From assembly GCA_016282255.1 (NCBI GenBank), contig JAEEKE010000081.1, positions 1-37,321 of the forward strand: a stretch of DNA of 37,321 nucleotides. Reading direction: 5' to 3'. This stretch comes from Bacillota bacterium (GTDB lineage Bacteria; Bacillota; Clostridia; Christensenellales; CAG-138). Below the pieces are notes generated by a model. That model saw nothing but the letters and a program-made list of their open reading frames with translations, searched no databases and was not told the origin of the DNA. Each line of letters begins with the position of its first letter. Positions within the stretch are counted from its first letter, which is position 1. The position numbers and the translations under genes are program-made. Positions 7,105-15,500 of the stretch are shown here, piece after piece.

Positions 7105-9408
7105 TTACGGGGCGGGGGTCTCGGGGACCTCGGTCCCGATGATCTCGGTCTCCTGCGGTCCGAGGGTCTCGACGGGCTCGGCCGTGGGCTCCAAGGTGGG
7201 CTCGGGCGAAGGCGTGGGCTCGGGCGAAGGCTCGGGCGTGGGTCCCGCGAAGTGGACAACGACTTCGGAGCCGAATTCGACGAGCCCGCCCGCGTAGACG
7301 TCCTGCGCGACCACGTAGCCCCAGGGATCGGCGGGATCGGGCGCCATAACGAGGCCGACCGCACGGAGCGCGTCGTAGGCCTGAAGCGGCGTCATGTCCA
7401 TAAGGTTCGGCATAACGACCATGTAGGGCGCCTCGGTCGCAAGGACCTCGCCCTCATACCCGGTGTAGAGCAGCACGGAGGAGCCGTAGGGCACGGTCTG
7501 ACCGGCCGCGGGCACCATCAGGGTGACCTCCGCTTCGCATTCGTAGATGCCGGTGATGCCGTAGGCCGCGAGCATGCCGGCCGCGTCGTGCACGTTCATG
7601 CCGACCACGTCGGGCAGCGTGACGACCTGGGTATTGTGGTCGGTCCTCGCGATCTGCGCGTAGGGCAGGATCTCAGAAAACACGCGGCGCACGTAGGGCG
7701 CGGCGACCGTGCTGCCGAAGATCTGGCCGACCTTGGGCTCGTCGACGAGCACCAGGCAGAGGTACCTCGGGTTGTCGGCGGGGGCGAAGCCGATGAACGA
7801 GCAGACGTAGCTGCCGGAGGAAACATGGCCGTATTTATCGTATTTCTGCGCGGTGCCGGTCTTGCCGCCGATCGCGTAGCCCTCCAGCTTCGCGTTGCGG
7901 CCGGTGCCGTTCTCGACCACGCCGAGCAGCAGCTCGCGCACGGCGGCCGAGGTCTCCTCGCTTATGACCTGCCTTACCGGCGTCGTGTCGGCGTTATAGA
8001 CGACGTTGCCGTCCGCCGCGACGATCTGCTCGATGATGTACGGGGTGTGCAGCCAGCCGCCGTTGACCGCCGCGGCGACCGCGGAGGCGAGCTGGATCGG
8101 GGTGACGGCGATGCTCTGCCCGAAGCCGATGCGGGCAAGATCGTTCGCCGTGATGTATTTCTGGTGGGTGACTATGCCTTCGCTCTCGCCGGGCAGGCCG
8201 GAGCCGGTGCTCTGGCCGAGGCCGAAGGCGTAGAGGTAATCGTAGAACTGCTCGACGCCCATCGAGAGCGCGAGCTGCATGAAGCATACGTTGCAGGAGT
8301 TTTCGGTCGCCTCGGCAAGGCTCTGGCTGCCGTGGCCCTGATGCCGCCAGCATTTGATGCGCTCGCCGCCCACGATATAGCCTCCGCCGCAGTAGAAGCG
8401 GGAGTCGAGGCTCGTCGCGCCGCTGTCGAGCGCCGCCGCGAGGGTCAGGATCTTGAAAGTGGAGCCCGGCTCGTAGGAGTCGGTCACGATGCGGTTGCGG
8501 GAGAGCTCCGCCAGCGCCTCAAGATCGCCGCGGGGCGGGGAGTTGAGGTCGAAATCGGGCTTGGAGGAGATGGCCATGATCGCGCCGGTGTCGACGTCGA
8601 GCACGATGCCCTGGGCGCTCACGGCGTTGTTGACCCTCAGGGCCTCCTCGAGCGCGTTCTCAAGGTAGCTCTGGAAATATTTATCGGTCGTCAGGCGGAT
8701 CTTGTCGCCGTTGACGGCCTCGGTGTAGGAATATTCGCTGTCGGGCAGCATATGGCCCTGGCTGTCGGTCTCCACGCGCATGCTGCCGTCGCGGCCGGTC
8801 AGGTATTTGTCAAGGCTCAGCTCCAGGCCGCTCTGGCCCGCGTTATCGATATTGGTAAAGCCCAGCACCTGCGAGAGCAGCGTGCCGTAGGGATAGTAGC
8901 GCTTGACGTCCGAGGTGATGCCCACGCCGCTGCCGAGCTGCAGCGCGCGCACGGTGTCGGCGGTCTGCTTGTCGATCTGGCGCTTGACGACGTATTCGCG
9001 CACGGTCTCGCTCTCGAGCTTCGAAAGCAGGTTCTCACGGTCCACGCCCAGCAGCCCGCTCAGCTCCGTTGCCACGCGTTCGCGCTCGTATTCCTTGACG
9101 TCGCGGGGCCAGACGAGGACTTTATAAACAGGCGAATTGACCGCCAGCTCAACGCCGCTGCGGTCAACTATGATGCCTCGTTCCGCGGATATGACGGTGT
9201 TCCTCGTCCATTGCTTCTCCGCCTTTTCCAGATAGAAATCCCGGTTGATGACCTGAATATAAAAGGCTCGCAGCAGCAGGGCGGCAAAAAGGCCCAGGAT
9301 GATCACGGTCATCCACGGGAGCCTCTTTTTAAACACCGCTCCGGCGTCGTAAGCCTCTTTCTTTTTGCGTCTTTTATTCGTTTTCCTTGTGCCGTGGAAG
9401 ATCGCCAT
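7105..9408 (-). CDS. Class B penicillin-binding protein with PASTA domains (PBP2x/SpoVD type)
   Basis: This is a 767-aa membrane-anchored DD-transpeptidase that cross-links septal or spore-cortex peptidoglycan. Order: basic cytoplasmic N-terminus, one membrane anchor (about 33-52), the PBP dimer domain (RGIIVDRSGVELAVNSPVYKV and on), then the transpeptidase domain with active-site STFK (Ser316), SCN (371-373) and KTG (516-518). Two PASTA modules follow (about 593-650 and 662-720; TLPDVVGMNVHDAAGML and VMPNLMDMTPLQAYDAL), then a Pro/Thr/Glu-rich tail of about 45 residues. A GGAGG site sits 5 bases before the chosen start. Position between the ftsL-like gene and murE is where PBP2x, FtsI or SpoVD genes lie; SpoVD and PBP2x cannot be separated by reading. 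Confidence 0.93.
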   Translation of the reverse strand: MAIFHGTRKTNKRRKKKEAYDAGAVFKKRLPWMTVIILGLFAALLLRAFYIQVINRDFYLEKAEKQWTRNTVISAERGIIVDRSGVELAVNSPVYKVLVWPRDVKEYERERVATELSGLLGVDRENLLSKLESETVREYVVKRQIDKQTADTVRALQLGSGVGITSDVKRYYPYGTLLSQVLGFTNIDNAGQSGLELSLDKYLTGRDGSMRVETDSQGHMLPDSEYSYTEAVNGDKIRLTTDKYFQSYLENALEEALRVNNAVSAQGIVLDVDTGAIMAISSKPDFDLNSPPRGDLEALAELSRNRIVTDSYEPGSTFKILTLAAALDSGATSLDSRFYCGGGYIVGGERIKCWRHQGHGSQSLAEATENSCNVCFMQLALSMGVEQFYDYLYAFGLGQSTGSGLPGESEGIVTHQKYITANDLARIGFGQSIAVTPIQLASAVAAAVNGGWLHTPYIIEQIVAADGNVVYNADTTPVRQVISEETSAAVRELLLGVVENGTGRNAKLEGYAIGGKTGTAQKYDKYGHVSSGSYVCSFIGFAPADNPRYLCLVLVDEPKVGQIFGSTVAAPYVRRVFSEILPYAQIARTDHNTQVVTLPDVVGMNVHDAAGMLAAYGITGIYECEAEVTLMVPAAGQTVPYGSSVLLYTGYEGEVLATEAPYMVVMPNLMDMTPLQAYDALRAVGLVMAPDPADPWGYVVAQDVYAGGLVEFGSEVVVHFAGPTPEPSPEPTPSPEPTLEPTAEPVETLGPQETEIIGTEVPETPAP

Positions 9409-9507
9409 ACCGGCCTCCGCGCCGCAAAGGGCTTCCTTTCATCATTTCATCGGCGCTTTGAGTACGGGCCGGGGGAGCGCCCGCACTTTCCCGCCTTCAG
9501 GCTGGGT

Positions 9508-10044
9508 TCAGTTGCCGGTCTCGGCAAGGTCGGGTACCTCGACGGCTGCGACCGGCTCCGCCGCCGTGCTGCGCATGCCCGAAACGAGGCCCACGCCGTT
9601 CGCGAACTCGGTGGTGTTGAACACGGGCTTGACGTCCTTAAGGCTGTTGATGGACGTGTTGGCCGCGTTGATGCTGTCCTGAAGCTTGTTGATATCGTAC
9701 TGCACGGCCATGATGTTGGCGAAGCGCAGCGTGACCATCAGGCAGAAGGCCGCCACGGTCACGAGGCTCACGACGAACGCGAGCTTAACGAAGAACCTGT
9801 TCTGACGGATCATCTTCAGAACGGGTAGGGGTTCGAAAATGCGGCTGCTGCGGCGCCGGGTCCCGCGCTGCGGCCTTACGGCGGGCTCGGGCTCCGGTTC
9901 GCGGACGGGCCTGCGCCTGGGCTGGCTGGGAACGAGCTGGGCGGAGCGGTAGAACTCCTCCCTGTATGCGAGCATGCCCTCGCTCGGCGCATACACGCGC
10001 AGCTCCTCGCCGGAGCTGCCGTTGATCCTGGTCTCTCTTGCCAT
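9508..10044 (-). CDS. ftsL: FtsL-like cell division protein
   Basis: The product is a 178-aa bitopic protein. It has a long basic, proline-rich cytoplasmic tail (1-80), one membrane segment (about 85-106, VKLAFVVSLVTVAAFCLMVTLRF), a short heptad-like stretch (YDINKLQDSINAANTSINSLKDV) and a low-complexity end. Size, topology and position between rsmH and the class B PBP match FtsL, which pairs with DivIC/FtsB and FtsQ to activate the septal synthase. The start at Met MARETRING is preferred because TAGGA lies 6 bases upstream. The sequence itself is not diagnostic, so the name rests on synteny. Confidence 0.75.
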   Translation of the reverse strand: MARETRINGSSGEELRVYAPSEGMLAYREEFYRSAQLVPSQPRRRPVREPEPEPAVRPQRGTRRRSSRIFEPLPVLKMIRQNRFFVKLAFVVSLVTVAAFCLMVTLRFANIMAVQYDINKLQDSINAANTSINSLKDVKPVFNTTEFANGVGLVSGMRSTAAEPVAAVEVPDLAETGN

Positions 10045-10075
10045 GATATTCCTACCCCCGAAAAAATATGTGGAA

Positions 10076-11017
10076 CTATATCGTAAGCCGCCTTGCAGCC
10101 CGCAGCTTCGCGCTTCTGGCGCGCGGGTTGGAGGCAAGCTCGTTCTCATCAGCGGTGATCGGTCTGTTCGTCAGGATCTCATGCTCCTTCTTCCTGCCGC
10201 AGACGCATACCGGCGCGCTGGGCGGGCAGATGCAGGGATCATCAAGCGTCCTGAACACGTTCTTGACGATGCGGTCCTCGAGCGAGTGGAAGGTGATGAC
10301 CGCGATGACGCCGCCGGGCTTTAAAAACCCTGCCGCGTCGGTGACCGCTTTTTCAAGCCCCGCAAGCTCGCCGTTGACCTCTATGCGGATGGCCTGAAAG
10401 GTGCGCTTCGCCGGGTGGGGACCCTCGCGCCTCGCGGCGGCGGGGATCGCTCCCTTTATGATCTGGGTCAGCTCGCCGGTGGTCTCGATGACCGAGGCCC
10501 TGCGCGCCTTGTCGATCGCGTTCGCGATGCGGGAGGCGAAGCGCTCCTCGCCGTAATCGCGGATTATCTCGTACAGTCGTTTGGTGGGGTAGCCGTTGAC
10601 CACCTCGAAGGCGCTCAGCGACTGGCTGCGGTCCATCCGCATATCCAGCCTCGCGTCCGCCGTGTAGGAGAAGCCGCGGCTGCCGTCGTCGAGCTGATGG
10701 GAGCTGACGCCCAGGTCGAGCAGAATGCCGTCCGCGCCGTCCACGCCGTAACCGGAGAGGAGCGGGCGCATATCGAAGAAATTGCCGTGGATCGCGGTGA
10801 ACGCGGGGTAACGGGAGAGCCTTGCGGTAGCCGCTTCGATGGCGTCCGCGTCGCGGTCGATGCCGTAGAGCCTGCCGCCCTCGGGAAGGCGGGCGAGGAT
10901 GCCCTCGCTGTGCCCTCCGCCGCCGAGCGTGCCGTCGATATAGACGCCGCCGCGTTCGGGCTTTATGAGCTCAAGCACCTCGGGGAGCATGATGGGCACG
11001 TGATAGCCGCTCTCCAT
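10076..11017 (-). CDS. rsmH: 16S rRNA (cytosine1402-N4)-methyltransferase RsmH
   Basis: This 313-aa SAM-dependent enzyme methylates C1402 N4 of 16S rRNA. Seen: the start HVPIMLPEVLELI, the SAM loop YIDGTLGGGGHSEGIL (about 26-41), GIDRDADAIEAA, LDLGVSSHQLDD, the domain with DMRMDRSQSLSAFEVVN, and FHSLEDRIVKN followed by a Cys-rich stretch (CICPPSAPVCVCG) and the basic tail NPRARSAKLRAARR typical of the family. It begins 4 bp after mraZ and ends 31 bp before the ftsL-like gene, the classic order of the cluster. Confidence 0.96.
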   Translation of the reverse strand: MESGYHVPIMLPEVLELIKPERGGVYIDGTLGGGGHSEGILARLPEGGRLYGIDRDADAIEAATARLSRYPAFTAIHGNFFDMRPLLSGYGVDGADGILLDLGVSSHQLDDGSRGFSYTADARLDMRMDRSQSLSAFEVVNGYPTKRLYEIIRDYGEERFASRIANAIDKARRASVIETTGELTQIIKGAIPAAARREGPHPAKRTFQAIRIEVNGELAGLEKAVTDAAGFLKPGGVIAVITFHSLEDRIVKNVFRTLDDPCICPPSAPVCVCGRKKEHEILTNRPITADENELASNPRARSAKLRAARRLTI

Positions 11018-11021
11018 ATGC

Positions 11022-11498
11022 TCACCTCTCGCTTAATGTGTTCTGCTTTGAATTGTCGGCGCTGGCGCGCTTCTGCATATCGCCGGTGAAGGAAGCCTTG
11101 GTGTAGCCGGACATCTCCTGCTTGTACTTCTCGGGATCCCAGATCTCCACGCGGTCCTCGAGGCCGAGCAGCACGACTTCGCTGCCGAGACCGGCGTAAT
11201 CGAGGAAGCCCTGGGGGATCAGTATCCTGCCCTGCTTGTCCGGGTTCAGCTCTTCGGCGTTGGGGAAGATGTATCGAATTGCACGGTCGAAGCTCAGGTC
11301 CGCCGGATGCATGCGCGATACCGTGCTGCGAATGGCGCTGAACTTTTCTTCCGTCATGATCTGAAGGTAATTGACGCTGTCGTCGGGTCCGAAATCATAG
11401 AGGAGGTACATCTTGTCGCCAAGATCGGCACGCCATTTGACCGGAATGAACAGACGGCCCTTGGAGTCGACGTTGTTGTACGATTTGCCGATCAGCAT
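11022..11498 (-). CDS. mraZ: Transcriptional regulator MraZ
   Basis: The product is a 158-aa DNA-binding protein with two SpoVT/AbrB-like halves: NVDSKGRLFIPVKWR near the start and NPDKQGRILIPQGFLDYAG in the second half. Members form ring oligomers and repress their own dcw operon by binding repeated TGGG-type boxes. The start MLIGKSYNN has GGGGAGGTG just upstream and fits the family length; a Met twelve codons earlier lacks support. It is the first gene of the minus-strand cluster, and candidate MraZ boxes overlap its promoter. Confidence 0.95.
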   Translation of the reverse strand: MLIGKSYNNVDSKGRLFIPVKWRADLGDKMYLLYDFGPDDSVNYLQIMTEEKFSAIRSTVSRMHPADLSFDRAIRYIFPNAEELNPDKQGRILIPQGFLDYAGLGSEVVLLGLEDRVEIWDPEKYKQEMSGYTKASFTGDMQKRASADNSKQNTLSER

Positions 11499-11554
11499 GC
11501 TCTCACCTCCCCGAAAATGTGTCAGATTCCCCACCGAGGGTGGATTCAGTCATT

Positions 11555-11583
11555 ATTATAGCATGTTTACTTCCACTTGGCAA
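11555..11583 (-). promoter_or_regulatory. Sigma-A-type promoter of the mraZ/dcw operon
   Basis: On the minus strand the sequence reads TTGCCA (11583-11578), a 17-nt spacer, then a perfect TATAAT (11560-11555), about 55 bases before the mraZ start. A small CCACC/GGTGG hairpin (11531-11543) lies in the leader. Confidence 0.8.
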
Positions 11584-11596
11584 CACTTTTCCCCAC
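11572..11596 (-). promoter_or_regulatory. Candidate MraZ boxes
   Basis: Three half-sites spaced exactly 10 bp start to start read on the minus strand as GTGGG (11596-11592), GTGTT (11586-11582) and GTGGA (11576-11572). The two downstream boxes overlap the -35 region. MraZ operators in other bacteria are direct TGGG-type repeats separated by about 5 bp, so this fits autorepression; the middle box is a weak match. Confidence 0.7.
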
Positions 11597-11622
11597 CCAA
11601 TTGAAACTTTTTTTCGAAAAAC

Positions 11623-11651
11623 TTGCATATACTTTCGCTTGCTGTTATGCT
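11623..11651 (+). promoter_or_regulatory. Probable maf promoter
   Basis: TTGCAT (11623-11628), a 17-nt spacer and TATGCT (11646-11651) lie about 50 bases before maf, back to back with the mraZ promoter. Confidence 0.6.
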
Positions 11652-11703
11652 ATGGGCAGGCCCGGAGCGGCGTTTTGCCGCCCCCGGGCGGGCAAGGAGG
11701 GAA

Positions 11704-12345
11704 ATGAAAGTGAAGCTGATACTTGCGAGCGGTTCCGAGAGGCGAAGGGAGCTGCTTTCGATGTGCGGCTACGACTACGAGATCGTGGTCAGCCGCGCCG
11801 ACGAGAACATAAGCGAGACCGATCCCGGCATCTACGTGACGAAGTTGGCCGAACGGAAGGCGCGCGAGGTCTATGACCGCCTGATGAGTGAGCGCGGGGC
11901 GGGGGAGGAGCCCATCGCCGTGCTCGGCTCCGACACCGTGGTCTACGATCCCGAGGGCGCCGAAACACAGGATGGGGAAGCCTCACTGCATGCCGATATT
12001 ATAGGAAAGCCGAAGGACGCGTTTGACGCCGCCGGGATCCTCAAAAGGCTCTCGGGCAGGACGCATGCGGTCTTTACCGGCGTCGCGGTCGTGACGGCGG
12101 AGGGCTGCATGACCGACCTCAGTAAGACCCGCGTCACCTTCGAGGCGCTCTCGGACGAGGAGATAGAGAAATACGTCGCTTCCGGCGAGCCGCTCGACAA
12201 GGCCGGCGCCTACGGCATACAGGGCCCCTTCGGCATGTTCGTCAAGGCGATCGAGGGCAATTATTTCACCGTGATCGGGCTGCCGCTGCCGCCCGTCTAC
12301 CGCCTGCTGCGCGCCGCGGGCGTGCTCCCGCGCGATTTTCGCTGA
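11704..12345 (+). CDS. maf: Maf family nucleoside triphosphate pyrophosphatase
   Basis: The product is a 213-aa cytoplasmic Maf/YhdE-type enzyme. Family members hydrolyse dTTP/UTP or modified nucleotides to monophosphates and are linked to septum inhibition. Seen: LILASGSERRRELL at the start, the catalytic region VLGSDTVV, DIIGKPKDAFDAAGIL, HAVFTGVAVV, and KAGAYGIQGPFGMFVKAIEGNYFTVIGLPL near the end. About 15 extra residues lie between GSDTVVYDPEG and IIGKP. AGGAGG ends only 3 bases before this ATG; the GTG two codons on (11710) has better spacing and may be the true start. A strong terminator follows, so it is a single-gene unit facing away from the division cluster. Confidence 0.92.
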   Translation: MKVKLILASGSERRRELLSMCGYDYEIVVSRADENISETDPGIYVTKLAERKAREVYDRLMSERGAGEEPIAVLGSDTVVYDPEGAETQDGEASLHADIIGKPKDAFDAAGILKRLSGRTHAVFTGVAVVTAEGCMTDLSKTRVTFEALSDEEIEKYVASGEPLDKAGAYGIQGPFGMFVKAIEGNYFTVIGLPLPPVYRLLRAAGVLPRDFR

Positions 12346-12382
12346 AGCGGATTCCTCTCCGCCCCCAGAACCAACGCTTTGA

Positions 12383-12417
12383 CCCCCGTCCGGACCGTTC
12401 CGGCGGGGGCGTTTTTT
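12383..12417 (+). terminator. Intrinsic terminator after maf
   Basis: CCCCCGTCCGG and CCGGCGGGGG form a GC stem with one unpaired base, followed by a six-T run (12412-12417). Confidence 0.85.
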
Positions 12418-12450
12418 GCCCGTTTCGCATTTTAGCGAGCCATTTCGGTG

Positions 12451-12479
12451 TTGCAAACAGCTACAATATACGCTATAAT
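12451..12479 (+). promoter_or_regulatory. Promoter of the first dockerin protein
   Basis: TTGCAA (12451-12456), a 17-nt spacer and perfect TATAAT (12474-12479) are followed by a leader with AAAGGAGATACA before the start at 12536. Confidence 0.8.
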
Positions 12480-12535
12480 ATAGGCAGCGATTCTGTGTAT
12501 GCAGGAATCAGTAAACAGTAAAGGAGATACACAAC

Positions 12536-15500
12536 ATGGCAAAGAAACTGATTGCACTCTTCGTTGCCGCGATGATGGCGCTGAGCCTCATCCCCGCAGC
12601 GGCGTTTGCGAAGACGGCGCCCGAAACCGGTCTCAAGCTCGAGTCCGTGCAGAAGGCGGAGAACGTATCCGCCCGCGGCGCGAAAAAGGCCGAGCCGGTG
12701 AAAGCAGCTGTCACCTGGGATTTTGAAGAAGATCCCACCGGGACGTGGAACTTCATCGACGCCGACGGCGACGGCTACAACTGGACCTGGAACACGAGCG
12801 CTTCCTATGCGCACGAGAGCAGCGGCTCCATCACGTCCGCTTCCTATCAGAGCGGCGCGCTGACCCCCGACAACTGGGCGCAGTCCCCGTACTTCGATAT
12901 GCCCGAAGGCGGCGCGACCCTCAGCTTCTGGGTAAAGAACTACAGCTCCTATTATCCCGAGACCTTCGAGGTCTGGTATGTCTATGAAGGCATGGGCGGC
13001 ATGAATCCGCTTGCACAGAACCTCACCGTTTCCGGCACCGATTGGACCCAGCTAAGCTATCAGCTTCCCGATTCCGAGGGCGCGCAGGGCATGATCGCGA
13101 TCCGTCACTACGGCTGCACCGATCAGTATAAGTTCTATATCGACGACGTTGAGATCAGCGATCCCGCGGATCCCTACGCGATCGATCCCGTAGAGGTCGA
13201 CGGCTTCCCGACCAGGATCTACGCCGGCCAGACCCCCGCGGACGTGCTTGCGAACGTGACAGTTCCCGAGGACGCGCACTACATCATCGATCAGCTCTCC
13301 GCCTACGACTTGGAGGCCGATGAGGAGCTCTATGAGGACGACGAGTTCGTCGAGGGCAGGAGCTATCTGTTCGGCGCGATGGTCGAGACCGATCTCGACT
13401 ACTACTTCGCCGACGGCGCCGAGCTTCTCGCAAACGGCGGCGCGCTCGAGCTCGATCCCGGCTACTCCTCCGTCAACGGCACCGTAGCCTTTGTCGTTCC
13501 CGTCGCGCTGGTCTGCGGCGGCGAAGCGCCCCTCTACGGCTGGTATTTCGAGACCGAGGACGAGCTTGAAGGCTGGAGCTACATCGACGCCGACGGCGAC
13601 GGCAGCTACTGGTACTGGCTGGACGCCGAATCCCTCGGCGAGCCTCTTGCCTACGAGGGCGAGGGCTATATGGGCTCTCCCTCCTGGAACGGCGGCGCGC
13701 TGACCCCGGATAACTATCTGCTCACTCCGATGCTCGAGATCCCCGAGGGCACCACCACCCTCAGCTTTTATGCTGCAGGCGTCGGCGCAAGCTTCTGCGC
13801 CGAGCATTTCGCGGTCTACGTGATGACCGAAGATGCCGAGTCCGTCGATGACCTCGTCGAGCTCATTCCCGAGACCGTGGCGACCGCCGATTACGTCAAC
13901 TACACCGCGGATCTTTCCGATTACGCGGGGCAGACGATCCGGGTCGCATTCCGCCACTTCAACGTCACCGATATGAACTGGCTGCGTCTCGACCAGGTCG
14001 AGATCTTCAACGAGGCTCCCGAAGTTGAGCTCATCGACCTTATCGAGATCAGCGGCTACGTAAGGCCCGCTTACGGTGAGCATCCGAACTTCAACCTTAC
14101 CGTTCCCGAAGGCGTCGGCTATTATATCGACCACGTTGTCTGGAACTGGTATGAAGGCGGCACTAACCACCTCCTCAATTCCGACAGTGTATTCGATCAG
14201 ACCGATGGCTTCTACTATGCGGAGATTTGGATCAACTGGCATGACGGCTATACCATGGCCGAGCATCCGACCGTTCTCATCAACGGCGAGCAGGGCCACA
14301 CCTCCACAGAGCATCTCTACGAGTGGCCTCAATTCCTCGTACAGACGGAGCATGTGACCGTCGAGGAGCCCGAGCCCCAGCCCGAGCTTATCGACACGGT
14401 CGCTATCGAAGGCTTCACCGTGCCCGCATGGGACGAGAACCCGGATTTCGATGTCACCGTTCCCGAGGACGCGCATTATTCCATCGACTACACCGCATGG
14501 CTCTGCGACGGCGACCAGATGATCCGTCAGGACGTCTTCGACAGCGAGACCAGCAGCTACATGATGTCCATCGTGCTCGTGCCCGAGGAGGGTTATGAGT
14601 TCGCGGACGAGGTCGAGGCGACCATCAACGGCGGCACCGAATACATCGGCGTTGCCAACAATACCGGGGAAGGCACCTTCCACATCCTTACCATCGAGTT
14701 CACCGTCGAGGAGCCCGAGCCCCAGCCCGAGCTCATCGACACGATCGAGATCCTCGACTTCGTCGTGCCCGCATGGGGCGAGAATCCGTACTACAATGTA
14801 ACGGTCCCCACGGATGTGCACTATACCATCGATTACACCGATTGGAACTGGTGGAGCGACGAGCTTTACGACGGCGATATCCTGCTGCCGAGCGAGACCT
14901 TCGATAACGAGAGCTACGTCTACTATCAGTATTTTGAGATCATACCCGACGAGGGCTACGCATTCGCGGATCAGGTCACCGTTCTTATCAACGGCGACGC
15001 GACGATCGCGGAGAACCACGGCTGGAGCGAGAACAGCGGCTACTACTGGATCTACACCATCGACTTTGCCGTCGAAGAGCCCGGGTCCGAGCTGATCCCG
15101 ATCCACGAGGTCTACGTAAACGGCTATGAGGCTCCCGTCGCGGGCGAGGATTCCCAGAACCACCTGAACTTCACCGTTCCCGCGGATGCGCATTATACCA
15201 TCGTAACCGAAGGATTGAACGCACCCAGCTGGTGGGATAACGATGAGGACGTTCCGTTCTATGATATCTTTTTCGAAGGCACCAACTATTCCGCAGGCGT
15301 GACCCTCAATGCCGATGAAGGCTATTACTTCGCGGATGACGTCGTTATCTACGTAAACGACGATGCGGACCTTGTCGACTGGACCTATTCCGGACTCGAT
15401 ATGGACGACAACACTATCTGCTACGTCTGGACCGTTCCCGAACCTGCGACTGCAGGCGAGGAGCCCGGCGAGCCCGTTCTCGGCTACTTCTTCGAGAGCG

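Noticed and set aside
7252..9828. An 858-codon plus-strand frame across the PBP gene
   Set aside because: The minus strand encodes a PBP with all three active-site motifs and PASTA domains; the plus frame is an artefact of GC-rich codons.
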